The notes: a model not told the origin generated them from the sequence alone. DNA of 64,000 nt from Neisseria yangbaofengii (GCF_014898075.1 NZ_CP062976.1:434001-498000); one strand, 5' to 3'; counted from the first letter of the stretch, positions 39,914 through 50,295 are shown. Translations and numbers: made by a program.

Positions 39914-40285
39914 TCAGTTTTTATCTAAATCCAAATCGGCTTTGTATTCGATACGGCCGTGGTCTTTGTCTTCAATCGACACATCCAATTCGTGGTTGCC
40001 GCGTTTGAATTTCAAATCGGCATTGTCGCGTTTGATTTCAGATTCAACCACTTTGAAGCCGTTGTCTTTGGCATGGGCAATCACTTTTTTGGCCAAGGCA
40101 GGAATAGAAGTGTGGCGTGAAGACAGCTCGGCTTCGTATTCGAATTCGCCATTACCTTGACGGTCGGCTTTGATGGTTTTCGCACCGGCAGGTTTGTAGA
40201 TTTCGGACGGCACGGGTGCGGCAAACGCGCTGGCTGAAAACAGAGCCAAAATACCGGTCAACATCAAAGATTTGGTTTTATTCAT
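39914..40285 (-). CDS. Small periplasmic protein, unknown function
   Basis: 123 residues. A clear Sec signal peptide (MNKTKSLMLTGILALFSASAFA) precedes a small, highly charged domain of about 100 residues (GEFEYEAELSSRHTSI, GNHELDVSIEDKD) with alternating hydrophobic and charged positions that suggest a beta sandwich. I do not recognise the family. The stand-alone position between ccsA and tsaD, with its own terminator, gives no functional clue. Confidence 0.75.
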   Translation of the reverse strand: MNKTKSLMLTGILALFSASAFAAPVPSEIYKPAGAKTIKADRQGNGEFEYEAELSSRHTSIPALAKKVIAHAKDNGFKVVESEIKRDNADLKFKRGNHELDVSIEDKDHGRIEYKADLDLDKN

Positions 40286-40574
40286 GATAGATTCCTTTTC
40301 TTCAAGGGCGTTAAATTTGTCATGTGGCGGATTGTAGCGTTAGCCTGAAAAAACCGGCAAGCGGCTAAACCGGTTTTTACCTTGGCAGGTTTTCTTGCCG
40401 CTTGACTTACGACTCTTTGCAAAACTCGAGGAAACTTACGCAAATTGCTGCGTATAAATCATCGGAAATCTTTGCAAAGCCCCAGGTTTTGAGTATAGCC
40501 TTCATCAATGTATGCAGCAGGCAAGATTAAAATCGGCTAAAATACAGCATTATTTTTTCAGACGGCCTTAAGCT

Positions 40575-41642
40575 ATGTTGGTATTGGGAATCGAATCTTC
40601 TTGTGATGAAACCGGTGTTGCTTTGTATGACACCGATCGCGGTTTGCTGGCGCACCACTTGCACACGCAAATGGCCATGCATGCGGAATACGGCGGCGTG
40701 GTGCCGGAGTTGGCCAGCCGCGATCACATCCGCCGTGTAGTGCCGCTCACCGAAGGCGCATTGCAGGAAGCAGGCGTAAGCTATGATGATATTGATGCGG
40801 TGGCTTTCACTCAAGGGCCGGGCTTGGGCGGTGCGTTGCTGGCTGGTTCCAGCTATGCGAATGCTTTGGCCTTTGCACTGAATAAGCCGGTGATTCCGGT
40901 GCATCATTTGGAAGGGCATTTATTGTCGCCGTTGTTGGCGGATGAAAAACCGGAATTTCCTTTTGTGGCCTTATTGGTGTCGGGTGGGCACACGCAGTTT
41001 ATGGCGGTACGCGGTATCGGTGATTACACTTTGCTGGGCGAGAGTGTGGATGACGCGGCGGGCGAAGCGTTTGATAAAACCGCCAAGCTGTTGGGCTTGC
41101 CGTATCCGGGCGGAGCGAAATTATCAGAGTTGGCCAAATTGGGTACGCCCGATGCGTTTGCCTTTCCGCGCCCGATGCTGCATTCGCATGATTTGCAAAT
41201 GAGCTTTTCGGGCTTGAAAACAGCCGTATTGACTGCGGTGGAAAAGATTCGCGCAGAAACGGGCGGCGATGACATTTCCGAGCAAACACGCAACGACATT
41301 TGCCGTGCGTTTCAAGATGCGGTGGTTGATGTATTGATTACCAAATCCAAAAAAGCCTTGTTGGATACGGGATTCCGCACGTTGGTGGTGGCCGGCGGCG
41401 TGGGGGCAAACTGGAAGCTGCGTGACGAATTCGGCCGCTTGAGCGTGACCATGCCGTCTGAAAAAGGCAAGCCGAAGCCGAAAGAGGAGGCGGTAAACGT
41501 GTTTTTCCCGCCGATGGCCTATTGTACCGATAACGGTGCGATGATTGCTTTTGCCGGTGCCATGCGTTTGCAAGATAGGCAACAGGCTGCCGGCTTTAAT
41601 GTCAAACCGCGCTGGCCGCTGTCGGATATTGTGAAGGCATGA
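40575..41642 (+). CDS. tsaD: tRNA threonylcarbamoyladenosine transferase subunit TsaD
   Basis: 355 residues. The metal site HHLEGH near residue 110, the opening [14 protein letters not shown] and the nucleotide-binding [13 protein letters not shown] are diagnostic of TsaD (Gcp/Kae1). With TsaB, TsaE and TsaC it makes t6A37 in tRNAs that read ANN codons; it is usually essential. A DUS lies immediately upstream of the ATG (40558-40569). Confidence 0.95.
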   Translation: MLVLGIESSCDETGVALYDTDRGLLAHHLHTQMAMHAEYGGVVPELASRDHIRRVVPLTEGALQEAGVSYDDIDAVAFTQGPGLGGALLAGSSYANALAFALNKPVIPVHHLEGHLLSPLLADEKPEFPFVALLVSGGHTQFMAVRGIGDYTLLGESVDDAAGEAFDKTAKLLGLPYPGGAKLSELAKLGTPDAFAFPRPMLHSHDLQMSFSGLKTAVLTAVEKIRAETGGDDISEQTRNDICRAFQDAVVDVLITKSKKALLDTGFRTLVVAGGVGANWKLRDEFGRLSVTMPSEKGKPKPKEEAVNVFFPPMAYCTDNGAMIAFAGAMRLQDRQQAAGFNVKPRWPLSDIVKA

Positions 41643-41663
41643 TGCGCATCTGATTTAACGGAG

Positions 41664-41706
41664 AAGGCCGTCTGAAGATGAAATATTGCCTATTCAGACG
41701 GCCTTT
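41664..41706. terminator. Bidirectional DUS-pair terminator (tsaD / dsbC)
   Basis: AAGGCCGTCTGAA and TTCAGACGGCCTT flank a 17-nt AT-rich loop between convergent genes. Confidence 0.75.
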
Positions 41707-41723
41707 GGTGTATCTAAACCAAT

Positions 41724-42533
41724 TTACTTCTGGTTTTTCCCAATAATTTCTTTAAGTTGCGGCATAGGGCTGTAACCGCTTTGCGTGCGGCCGTTTGGGA
41801 ACACGATGGTCGGTGTACCGGTGAAGCCCAGTTGCTCGCCTAAAGACATGGTTTCGGCAACCGGATTATCGCAGGCTTTGGCGGCAGGCGGAGTTTTACC
41901 TTCGCGCATCCATTCCGTCCATGCTTTGGTCGCGTCTGGTTGGCACCAGATATTTTCGGCTTTGTGCTGTGCATCAGGGTGTAGGCTGGCAATCGGCATC
42001 ATAAAGTTGTAAATCGTGATGTCGGTCATTTTGGCAAATTCATGTTCCAAGCGTTTGCAGAACGGGCAATCCGGATCACTGAACACAGCCACTTTCGATT
42101 TGCCGTTACCGCGCACTTCTTTAATCGCTTTGTCCAAAGGCAGGCTGTCGAAATCAAGCTTGTTCAATTCCGCTGCGCGCTCGTCGGTCAGGCTCTCGCG
42201 CGAGTTCACATCAATCAAATCGCCGACCAACATGTAATCGCCTTTTGCGTCGGTGTAGATAATCTGATTGCCGCTCACCACCACTTCATACACGCCTTGA
42301 ATCGGGGTTCCGCCTACGCTCATCACTTTCAAGTCTTGCGCTTCATACACTTTTTCCAACTTGGTTTTCAGTGATTCGGCCACGCTTTTATCGGCGGCTT
42401 TCGGGGCGGCAGCCGAAGCGGCCGCGGCAGGGGCAGAGGCTGCCCCACCTTTATTGGTCACGGCGGTTTGGCCGCAGGCAGCCAAAGGCAGCATGGCCAA
42501 TGGTAGTAAGGTATTGATTAATTTTAATTTCAT
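41724..42533 (-). CDS. dsbC: Thiol:disulfide interchange protein DsbC
   Basis: 269 residues from the ATG at 42533. The signal MKLKLINTLLPLAMLPLAAC looks like a lipoprotein signal (Cys20); an Ala-rich linker, the DsbC dimerisation domain (QDLKVMSVGGTPIQGVYEV) and the thioredoxin-like catalytic domain with DPDCPFCKRLE (CPFC active site) follow. GTPTIVFPNG is the cis-Pro loop. It isomerises incorrect disulfides in the periplasm. A longer in-frame start (42572) would bury the signal peptide. Confidence 0.92.
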   Translation of the reverse strand: MKLKLINTLLPLAMLPLAACGQTAVTNKGGAASAPAAAASAAAPKAADKSVAESLKTKLEKVYEAQDLKVMSVGGTPIQGVYEVVVSGNQIIYTDAKGDYMLVGDLIDVNSRESLTDERAAELNKLDFDSLPLDKAIKEVRGNGKSKVAVFSDPDCPFCKRLEHEFAKMTDITIYNFMMPIASLHPDAQHKAENIWCQPDATKAWTEWMREGKTPPAAKACDNPVAETMSLGEQLGFTGTPTIVFPNGRTQSGYSPMPQLKEIIGKNQK

Positions 42534-42686
42534 GCTGATCTGAATGAGAATGTGAAAAACGCATTGTAGCAAAACTCGGCGCAGGATGCAGATAAGTTTA
42601 TCGCCGTATCGCTTGCTGATAAAATGGCTTTTTTCATGCCGTCTGAAACGTCAGGCGCATCAAAAACAAACTAATTGATTTGAATC

Positions 42687-44855
42687 ATGATTTATCATCA
42701 CATTGCCCTTAATGTGCCGCTTTCGGACGGCCTGTTGACTTATGCGTACCACGAAGCCTTGCCGGAAGGCACGCGCGTGGTGGTGCCGTTTCGCAATAAA
42801 CCGCAAGTCGGCATGGTGTGGGCAAACAATGTCGCGCCCGACATTGATGCGCGCAAGATTCAAAGCGTTCAGACGGCTTTTACCGATGAAATGCCGCTGC
42901 CGCAAGATTGGCGCGCACTCTTGGCATTTACCGCGCGTTATTACCATTATCCGCTGGGGCAGGCTGTGTTCACCGCTTTACCGCAGGGCTTAAAGGAAAC
43001 CAAACCCGCGGCAGTACCCGATCCTCCGCTGCTTTACAGCTTAAACGAATCCGGCAGGGCGCAAACGCCGCCGCCCGAGCGTTTCCATAAAAAACGCGCC
43101 GTGTGGGACGCGTTGCTTTCAGACGGCCTGACGCTGCCTGCATTGAAAAAAATCCACGCCCAAGCAGAGAAATTGTCGGACGAATGGGCAGAACAGGGCT
43201 GGATAGACACGTTTCATGCCGCCGCGCCAAAATTGATGCTGTCCGAACACGTGTTAAACGCCGGGCAGCAACATGCTTCGCAGCAGATTCAGACGGCCTT
43301 CGGGCAGTTCCGGCCGTTTTTGCTCTACGGCATTACCGGCAGCGGTAAAACCGAAGTGTATTTCGATGCGATTGCCCAAGTGTTGGCACAGGGAAAGCAA
43401 GTATTGTTTTTGCTGCCTGAAATTAATTTGACGCCGCAGCTTTTGAAGCGTGTGCAAAACCGCTTTGCCGGTGTACCGGCTGCCGTGTTGCACAGCCGAA
43501 CTGCCGCCGGAAAACGCACGCAGGATTATTTGCGCGCGATGTCGGGGCAGGCGAAATTGGTGATTGGGACGCGGCTGGCGGTGTTTACGCCGATGAGCGA
43601 AATCGGCCTGATTGTGGTCGATGAAGAACATGATTCGTCGTTCAAGCAAGACAACGAATTGCGCTACCATGCACGTGATTTGGCGGTGTGGCGGGCAAAG
43701 CAGGCCGATTGTCCGATTGTGTTAGGCAGCGCGACGCCGAGTTTGGAAAGCTGGCACAAAGCGCAAAGCGGTGCCTACCGTCTGCTCGAATTGACCGAAC
43801 GTGCCCACACTGCTGCGCAGTTACCGCAAGTGGAGATTTTAAATGTAGGCCGTCTGAAACTCGACAATGGCTTTTCGCCGCAAGCCTTGAAATTGCTGCG
43901 GCAAAATTTTGCAGCTGGCGGCATGTCGCTGGTGTATCTCAACCGACGCGGCTTTTCGCCGGCCTTGTTTTGCAGCGATTGCGGCCACATATTCGGTTGC
44001 CCGAATTGCTCGGCCAAGATGGTGTTGCACCAACACGTGCGGCAATTGCGCTGCCACCATTGCGACCACCGCGAGCCGGTGCCTTATAAATGCCCCGATT
44101 GCGGCAATCAGGATTTGACCGCCGTCGGCCACGGCACGCAGCGTGTGGAGGAAACGTTGCGCAATTTCCTGCCGCAAGCCAAAGTGGTGCGCGTGGATCG
44201 CGACAGCACGTCACACAAAGACGATTGGGCGGATTTGTACCAACGCATTGCTGCCGACGATGTGGATATTTTGGTCGGCACACAAATGCTGGCGAAAGGC
44301 CATGATTTTGCGCGGCTGAATCTGGTGATTGTATTGAACGCCGACGGCAGCCTATACAGCTCCGATTTCCGCGCGCCCGAACGTTTGTTTGCCGAGCTTA
44401 TGCAGGTGTCCGGCCGGGCAGGGCGTGCCGACAAAGCAGGGCAGGTGTTGATACAGACGCAATTGCCCGACCATGCCGTATTCGCCGCTGTGAAAGCGCA
44501 GGATTACCGCCGTTTTGCCGCCAACGAATTGAGCGAACGCGAAATGTTTGCCATGCCGCCATTCGGTTTTCGGACGGCCATTCGTGCTGATGCCCGGAAT
44601 GTGGCGCAGGCAATGGATTTTTTGAACGACATGAAAGCTGTGGTTCAACCTTTGCTGCAGGAGAGCGTGATCCAATTCGGCCCGGCGCCTATGCTGATGG
44701 TGCGGCTGGCCGAGCGTGAACGGGCGCAGCTTTTTCTGGAATCGGCATCGCGTAAGGATTTGCATCATGCGGTGAGCTTGTGGGTGCAGGTGTTGCAGCA
44801 AAACCGCGATCATAAAATCCGCTGGAGCGTGGATGTGGATGTGCAGGATATGTAA
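42687..44855 (+). CDS. priA: Primosomal helicase PriA
   Basis: 722 residues. The N-terminal 3'-DNA-binding domain is followed by an SF2 helicase core with Walker A GITGSGKTE and DEEH box, then the eight-Cys zinc region (CSDCGHIFGCPNCSAK, CHHCDHREPVPYKCPDCG) and QVSGRAGRA. It restarts stalled replication forks and in Neisseria also supports DNA repair and transformation. Length matches the family. Confidence 0.95.
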   Translation: MIYHHIALNVPLSDGLLTYAYHEALPEGTRVVVPFRNKPQVGMVWANNVAPDIDARKIQSVQTAFTDEMPLPQDWRALLAFTARYYHYPLGQAVFTALPQGLKETKPAAVPDPPLLYSLNESGRAQTPPPERFHKKRAVWDALLSDGLTLPALKKIHAQAEKLSDEWAEQGWIDTFHAAAPKLMLSEHVLNAGQQHASQQIQTAFGQFRPFLLYGITGSGKTEVYFDAIAQVLAQGKQVLFLLPEINLTPQLLKRVQNRFAGVPAAVLHSRTAAGKRTQDYLRAMSGQAKLVIGTRLAVFTPMSEIGLIVVDEEHDSSFKQDNELRYHARDLAVWRAKQADCPIVLGSATPSLESWHKAQSGAYRLLELTERAHTAAQLPQVEILNVGRLKLDNGFSPQALKLLRQNFAAGGMSLVYLNRRGFSPALFCSDCGHIFGCPNCSAKMVLHQHVRQLRCHHCDHREPVPYKCPDCGNQDLTAVGHGTQRVEETLRNFLPQAKVVRVDRDSTSHKDDWADLYQRIAADDVDILVGTQMLAKGHDFARLNLVIVLNADGSLYSSDFRAPERLFAELMQVSGRAGRADKAGQVLIQTQLPDHAVFAAVKAQDYRRFAANELSEREMFAMPPFGFRTAIRADARNVAQAMDFLNDMKAVVQPLLQESVIQFGPAPMLMVRLAERERAQLFLESASRKDLHHAVSLWVQVLQQNRDHKIRWSVDVDVQDM

Positions 44856-44862
44856 AATATTT

Positions 44863-44910
44863 TAGATAAAACCAGGCCGCCTGAATATTCAGACGGCCTG
44901 GTTTTATCTA
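44863..44910. terminator. Long palindromic bidirectional terminator (priA / sulP)
   Basis: A 48-nt palindrome centred at 44886/44887: TAGATAAAACCAGGCCG on the left and CGGCCTGGTTTTATCTA on the right, with DUS-like cores in the middle and a single mismatched pair. Confidence 0.85.
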
Positions 44911-44916
44911 TTCAAT

Positions 44917-46653
44917 TCAAATCATCGGAGACCATACGCTTTCTTCTTTTAAAAGGGTATTGACCGCTTCGGCGGTACTGACAAAAACGTTGCCGGAGAG
45001 ACTTTTTATCATTACCGAATGCTGCAGCTTGTCTGCCAACGGGCCTTTGATATCGGCAAAGTGCAGCGAAATCTGCTGCTTTTGCAAATCATGATTGAGC
45101 GAGAACAGCATTTCTTGTGCGGTTAAGTCGATGTTGTTCACGGCAGAAAGCATTAAAATCAAATGCTTGCAGTCGGGTTGTGCGACTAGGGTGCGTTCCA
45201 AATAATAGCGTATCGGCTGCGCGTTGCCGTAAAACATACTTTCATCGATGCGCACAATTAGCAGGCTGCTGTATTGCGTGGTGGCATAGCGCTTGATGCT
45301 GCGGAAGTGGCCGTCTGCAGTTTGGCCGACAATGGTTAAATGCGGATGGCTCGATTGCCAAATCAAGCCGGCAAACGACACCAAAATCCCCAACACCAAA
45401 CCGATATTCAAACCAAACAGCAACACGCCGAAACAGGCGGTCAGAAAAGCGGCGGCATCGGTTTTGTCGCTGCGGGCGGCGCGTTTGAGTGTGTCCCAAT
45501 CCATCATGCTGATAATCGCCACCATGATGTTGGCCGCCAACACGGCATAGGGCAGAGGTTTGAGATAGTCGGTCAGCAGCAATAAAAAAGCCACCATCAC
45601 GCCGACCGAAATGATACCGGCCAATGGCGTTTGCGCACCGGCATCGGCATTCACCGCCGTACGCGAAAAGCCGCCGACCACGGGGAAACTTTGAAAAAAC
45701 GCACCGATTATGTTCGCCCAGCCCAAGCCTTTTAATTCCTGATTGGTATCGAAGGCTTCCTGCCGCTTGCGCGCGCAACTGGCAGCCACGGAATTGCTGG
45801 ACACAAAGGTAATCAGCGCGATTAAGGCGGCCGTGGGCAGCAGCTGAATGACTTGGTTCGACACATCATGCAGGCCGCCTGAAAAAGGCAGTACAAAATG
45901 CGGCAGCTTGGCCGGTACATGCTCGACCACGGCAATGCCGCGATGTTGAAAATCCAACAGCAAGCTAAAAGCCACCGCTGCAATCATGATGATTAAAGGC
46001 AGCTGGCGCACGATGAATTGGGCGGTTTTCCTTGCGAGCCAATGCGCCAGCCAGCGGTTGAGATAATAGCGGTTGATGAAAAACAAACCGAACGCCAGAG
46101 CGCCGACCATCAGCGTCGGCAAATGCAGCGTGTGAATGCGGTTGGTAAACGCTAAGGCATAATCGATGATGGTGCCGCCCGAAAGATTAATGCCGATTAA
46201 AAATTTGATTTGACTGATAAAAATCAGAATCGATGCGCCGGTCACAAAACCGGCGGTCACGCCTTGGCTGATAAAGCGGGTAATCCAGCCCAAGCGAAAC
46301 AGCGAAGCCAGCCACAATAATGCGCCCATCAGCAAAGCCAAGAATCCGGCCGATAGCGCATATTGTTCCGGCGGCAAATGTTGATAGTTTTGCAGCGCAT
46401 GGGCGGTCATGATGGCGGTCACGGCCACAGGACCCACCGCATTGACATTACTCGCCCCAATCCACGCATACACCAATACCGGTACAATCGCACTGTATAA
46501 ACCATACACCGGCGGCAAGCCCGCCAGCGCGGCATAACCCAAGCTTTGCGGAATCACGATGATGCCGGCAACCAAACCGGCCATGATGTCTTGGCTCAGA
46601 CAACGGCGGTCGTAGCGGCGTAGCCAAAGCGGCAGTTGAAAGGGGCGGGTCAT
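44917..46653 (-). CDS. SulP-family anion transporter with STAS domain
   Basis: 578 residues. The N-terminal half has about 10-12 hydrophobic segments, beginning with the SulP signature QDIMAGLVAGIIVIPQSLGYAALAGLPPVYGLY. The C-terminal 130 residues form a STAS domain (SSLLIVRIDESMFYGNA, LILMLSAVNNIDLTAQEML). Such proteins carry sulfate, bicarbonate or dicarboxylates with Na+ or H+; substrate is not decidable here. Convergent with priA, divergent from dacB. Confidence 0.9.
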   Translation of the reverse strand: MTRPFQLPLWLRRYDRRCLSQDIMAGLVAGIIVIPQSLGYAALAGLPPVYGLYSAIVPVLVYAWIGASNVNAVGPVAVTAIMTAHALQNYQHLPPEQYALSAGFLALLMGALLWLASLFRLGWITRFISQGVTAGFVTGASILIFISQIKFLIGINLSGGTIIDYALAFTNRIHTLHLPTLMVGALAFGLFFINRYYLNRWLAHWLARKTAQFIVRQLPLIIMIAAVAFSLLLDFQHRGIAVVEHVPAKLPHFVLPFSGGLHDVSNQVIQLLPTAALIALITFVSSNSVAASCARKRQEAFDTNQELKGLGWANIIGAFFQSFPVVGGFSRTAVNADAGAQTPLAGIISVGVMVAFLLLLTDYLKPLPYAVLAANIMVAIISMMDWDTLKRAARSDKTDAAAFLTACFGVLLFGLNIGLVLGILVSFAGLIWQSSHPHLTIVGQTADGHFRSIKRYATTQYSSLLIVRIDESMFYGNAQPIRYYLERTLVAQPDCKHLILMLSAVNNIDLTAQEMLFSLNHDLQKQQISLHFADIKGPLADKLQHSVMIKSLSGNVFVSTAEAVNTLLKEESVWSPMI

Positions 46654-46884
46654 GGTCAGTGAGAATCGAATTAACGGTATGGTTTACAATGCTTTTCTTG
46701 ATTATAAAACGATTTGAACCAATGTGGAAATTTCAGGCTTGAGCAAGGAAAAGGCCGTCTGAAAACAATATTTCGTGTTTAGGTATAGGGTGGAAAATAT
46801 TGAGATGCCTCATATCCGAAGAAAGTGAATTTCAGACGGCCTTGTTTTATAATAATGAGTCAGCACTATTTTTAAAGCCTTTTC
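46654..46884. other. Divergent intergenic region sulP / dacB
   Basis: 231 bp. Two converging DUS (46751-46763 and about 46829-46842) are separated by about 65 bp, too far apart for a tight terminator. Promoters for both genes must lie here; none is clear enough to call. Confidence 0.4.
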
Positions 46885-48297
46885 ATGAAATTCCCCCAAT
46901 CTCTCGCCATATTTATGCTCGCCACCTTTTCTTTACCCGTGATGGCCTTAAACTTCGGCAAAATCCGCTCCGATGAAATTTCGGTGTATGTGCAGGATTT
47001 GGACACGGGCAAAGTGCAGATTGACCACCGTTCGGGCGTGCCGGTGAATCCGGCTTCCACCATGAAGCTGGTAACCGCGTTTGCCGCGTTTCAAGCCTTG
47101 GGCAAGGATTACCGCTGGACGACCAACTTCAAGAGTGTGGCGCCTATTGTTGGTGACACACTCGACGGCGATATTTATTGGGAAGGCAGCGGCGATCCGG
47201 TGCTTGATCAAGACGGCTTGATTGCCTTACAGCAGCAATTGCGCGATCGCGGCATCCGCAATATTGCCGGAAAATTAGTGCTTGACCGCAGCCTGTGGGG
47301 CGACATCAAAAACAGTAAGGAGTTTGCTGCCGACGAAGCTGAAATCTATATGACACCGCCCGATCCCAACCGCTTGGCGTATAAAGTAGTGGGAGTGAAG
47401 GGCGAGCGCAACCCTTTGGGCGATATTGTGTGGACAACCAATCCGCCGCTGCCCGGCATAAAGCTCGACAATCAAACCACCATTATCCCTTCTGCCGTCG
47501 AGTGCAAATCCATCAGCCGCTATATGAGCGGCCGCTACAGCGGCGGCGCGTTGATTATCAGCGGCAATGTGCCGGAAACCTGCTTGAGCGAGACTTTGTA
47601 TGTGAATATGCTCACGTCGCAAGATTTTGCCCGCCGCAGTTTCATCAATCAATGGCGCGCTGCCGGCGGCACGATTTCAGACGGCCTGAAAATCGCCGAC
47701 ACGCCGTCTGAAGCCAAGACTTTAGCCAGCTTGCAATCCAAACCTTTAAGCGGGATTTTGGCGGATATGAATAAGTTTTCCAATAATCTGATTGCGCGTT
47801 CGGTGTTTTTAAAACTGGGACAGGACAAGGATTTACAAGAAGCCTTACACCGAGCCGATTCGGTGGTGAAACTGGAATTGGGCATGGCCGGTGTGGATAC
47901 CACCAATTTGGTGTTGGAAAACGGTTCGGGCTTGTCACGCAAAGAACGGGTTACGGCGAAAATGATGGGGCAGTTATTGGAACAAGCCTATTTCAGCCGC
48001 TATAAAGACGAGTTTATCAACACCTTGCCGATTGCCGGTGTGGATGGCACGCTGAAAACGCGTTTGAAACAAGCCGGCGACAACCTGCGCTTGAAAACCG
48101 GCACGCTCAAAAACGTGCGCGCGCTGGCAGGCTATTGGCTGGGCGAACAGCCCAGAGTCGTGGTGGTCATGATCAACAGCCCGAATTCGGATGCTTATTT
48201 GAAAGATATGGATAGGTTGGTGTCGGAAATTGTCTTACCCGGCGGCAAAAGCTGGGTCGCATTGGACAAGACTTGCGAAGCTCGGCAAGATGTTTGA
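46885..48297 (+). CDS. dacB: D-alanyl-D-alanine carboxypeptidase/endopeptidase, PBP4 type
   Basis: 470 residues with an N-terminal signal peptide (MKFPQSLAIFMLATFSLPVMA). Catalytic SxxK is in NPASTMKLV (about residue 58), SxN in NKFSNNLI, and the KTG triad in LRLKTGTLKN. The large insert between the first two motifs is typical of class C PBP4 (PBP3 in Neisseria). It trims stem peptides and cuts cross-links in the periplasm. Confidence 0.93.
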   Translation: MKFPQSLAIFMLATFSLPVMALNFGKIRSDEISVYVQDLDTGKVQIDHRSGVPVNPASTMKLVTAFAAFQALGKDYRWTTNFKSVAPIVGDTLDGDIYWEGSGDPVLDQDGLIALQQQLRDRGIRNIAGKLVLDRSLWGDIKNSKEFAADEAEIYMTPPDPNRLAYKVVGVKGERNPLGDIVWTTNPPLPGIKLDNQTTIIPSAVECKSISRYMSGRYSGGALIISGNVPETCLSETLYVNMLTSQDFARRSFINQWRAAGGTISDGLKIADTPSEAKTLASLQSKPLSGILADMNKFSNNLIARSVFLKLGQDKDLQEALHRADSVVKLELGMAGVDTTNLVLENGSGLSRKERVTAKMMGQLLEQAYFSRYKDEFINTLPIAGVDGTLKTRLKQAGDNLRLKTGTLKNVRALAGYWLGEQPRVVVVMINSPNSDAYLKDMDRLVSEIVLPGGKSWVALDKTCEARQDV

Positions 48298-48320
48298 TTG
48301 GTTTGAACACGTGATTAGAC

Positions 48321-48356
48321 AGGCCGTCTGAAACCATTTTGTTTCAGACGGCCTTT
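48321..48356 (+). terminator. DUS-pair terminator of dacB
   Basis: AGGCCGTCTGAAAC and GTTTCAGACGGCCT with a 6-nt loop, then TTTGATT. Confidence 0.8.
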
Positions 48357-48765
48357 GATTGATATAAAAGCTCCAATTAAAGATTGCTTCTATTGTTCAA
48401 TTACTTTTTATTTCAAATAATTAGGTGAAAATAAGGAAGATAGTTTCATATTGAAAATAAAAACAAAACCGGCTAATTTTTCATTAACTGTATGTTTTAT
48501 TTATAAAAACAGATAAATTTTATTCGATTATCAAAAAAAATCATGGCTTGTCGCTTTGCAAGGCGCGGGAATTGCGGTATGCTGAAACCGAATATTTACA
48601 AATCTTGATATAATTTAAATATATCTAATTGTAAATGAAACAGATTTGTCTTGATGCGTATGAAAATCGCATAAAGACAAGTTGTTGTTTTCTTAACAGA
48701 AGAAAAAATCTCAGATCTGAATCTGCTTATCAAAAGTAAGTTTACTAAAAATGAGGAGCGATAAC
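48357..48765 (+). promoter_or_regulatory. AT-rich upstream region and leader hairpin of putP
   Basis: A 409-bp non-coding stretch. A strong inverted repeat, TTGTCTTGATGCG (48646-48658) with CGCATAAAGACAA (48668-48680), has 12 paired bases and one G/A mismatch around a 9-nt loop, and is followed by GTTGTTGTTTTCTT. It lies about 85 bp before the putP start, so it could be an attenuator or operator. An AT-rich TTGATATAATTTAAATATATC upstream (about 48605) may include the promoter. No known riboswitch is recognised. Confidence 0.4.
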
Positions 48766-50283
48766 ATGAATCCCATGTATATCACGTTTGGTTTATACCT
48801 TGTGGCGGTGCTGCTGATTGGCTTGGCCGCTTATTTTTCTACCCGCAACTTCGATGACTATATTCTCGGAGGCCGAAGCTTGGGCCCTTATGTGACGGCG
48901 ATGTCGGCCGGTGCATCCGATATGTCGGGTTGGCTGCTGATGGGTTTGCCGGGCGCCATTTACGCGGTCGGTTTGAGCGAGGCTTGGATTGCCATCGGCC
49001 TGACCATCGGCGCATGGCTGAACTGGCTGTTTGTGTCCGGCCGTTTGCGCATACACACTGAATATGCCAATAACGCCTTGACTCTGCCTGATTATTTTTT
49101 CCACCGCTTCGGCGCCAAAGGCCAGGCGATGAAAGTGATTTCCGCGATTATTATTCTGTTTTTCTTCACCATTTACTGCGCATCGGGCGTGGTGGCCGGT
49201 GCGCGTTTGTTCCAAAGCCTGTTTGAAGGCATGAGCTACGAAACCGCCATTTGGCTGGGTGCGGGTGCGACCATTGCCTACACCTTTATCGGCGGCTTTT
49301 TGGCGGTAAGCTGGACGGATACCGTACAAGCAACCCTGATGCTGTTTGCCCTGATTCTGACTCCGGTGATGGTGTATTTGAGCTTGGGCGGTGCGGAAGA
49401 AATGAGCGCGGCAGTGCAAGCCGTAGCCGCGACCACCGGCCAAGAATACGGCAGCCTGTTTGCCGGAACCACCTTCTTGGGCATTGTTTCCACCGCCGCA
49501 TGGGGCTTGGGCTACTTCGGCCAACCGCACATTTTGGCGCGCTTTATGGCGGCTGAAAATGTGAAATCCCTTACCAGTGCCCGCCGCATCGGCATGACAT
49601 GGATGATTATCTGTCTTGGCGGTGCCGTTGCCGTCGGCTATTTCGGTATTGCCTATTTCGGCGGTCATTCTGAACAAGTGGCCGCGATGGAAGGCAACAA
49701 CGAACGCGTATTCATCGCCTTGGCAACATTACTCTTCAACCCATGGATTGCCGGCGTGATTTTGAGCGCGATTTTGGCGGCGGTAATGTCCACCTTGTCA
49801 TGCCAATTGCTGGTGTGCTCAAGCGCGATTACCGAAGACTTCTACAAAGGCTTCCTGCGCCCTGGTGCCGAACAAAAAGAATTGGTATGGGTCGGCCGCA
49901 TCATGGTATTGGCCGTGGCTGTGATTGCCATTCTGATTGCCGGTAATCCGGACAGCAAAGTCTTGGGTTTGGTATCTTACGCATGGGCAGGCTTCGGTGC
50001 CGCGTTTGGTCCGGTGGTGATCTTATCGGTATTCTGGAAACGCATGACTGCCAACGGCGCATTATGGGGCATGATTGCCGGTGCCGTTGTGGTGGTATTA
50101 TGGGCTGAATTCGCCAATCCGGCACTCAAAGCCGCCGGTTTGCCGACCATGTACGAAATTGTTCCCGGCTTTATTGTTTGCTGGCTGGTGACCTACATCG
50201 TGTCACTGATGGACAAAGAGCCTAGCCGAGAAATCATTGAAAAATTCGAAAAAGCTGATGCCGATTACCATGCAGCAAACTGA
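48766..50283 (+). CDS. putP: Sodium/proline symporter
   Basis: 505 residues, about 13 TM segments. FDDYILGGRSLGPYVTAMSAGASDMSGWLLMG contains the Na+ and proline site of PutP; FLAVSWTDTVQA and SSAITEDFYKGFLRP follow. It imports proline with Na+. The start at 48766 has GAGGAG just upstream; an ATG five codons earlier overlaps that ribosome binding site. Confidence 0.93.
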   Translation: MNPMYITFGLYLVAVLLIGLAAYFSTRNFDDYILGGRSLGPYVTAMSAGASDMSGWLLMGLPGAIYAVGLSEAWIAIGLTIGAWLNWLFVSGRLRIHTEYANNALTLPDYFFHRFGAKGQAMKVISAIIILFFFTIYCASGVVAGARLFQSLFEGMSYETAIWLGAGATIAYTFIGGFLAVSWTDTVQATLMLFALILTPVMVYLSLGGAEEMSAAVQAVAATTGQEYGSLFAGTTFLGIVSTAAWGLGYFGQPHILARFMAAENVKSLTSARRIGMTWMIICLGGAVAVGYFGIAYFGGHSEQVAAMEGNNERVFIALATLLFNPWIAGVILSAILAAVMSTLSCQLLVCSSAITEDFYKGFLRPGAEQKELVWVGRIMVLAVAVIAILIAGNPDSKVLGLVSYAWAGFGAAFGPVVILSVFWKRMTANGALWGMIAGAVVVVLWAEFANPALKAAGLPTMYEIVPGFIVCWLVTYIVSLMDKEPSREIIEKFEKADADYHAAN

Positions 50284-50295
50284 TTGGGATAAGTG

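Noticed and set aside
40411-40480. Two TTTGCAAA motifs resembling the MITE ends at 25078
   Set aside because: They share only the short palindromic core, in direct rather than clear inverted arrangement, without the GAGACC ends.
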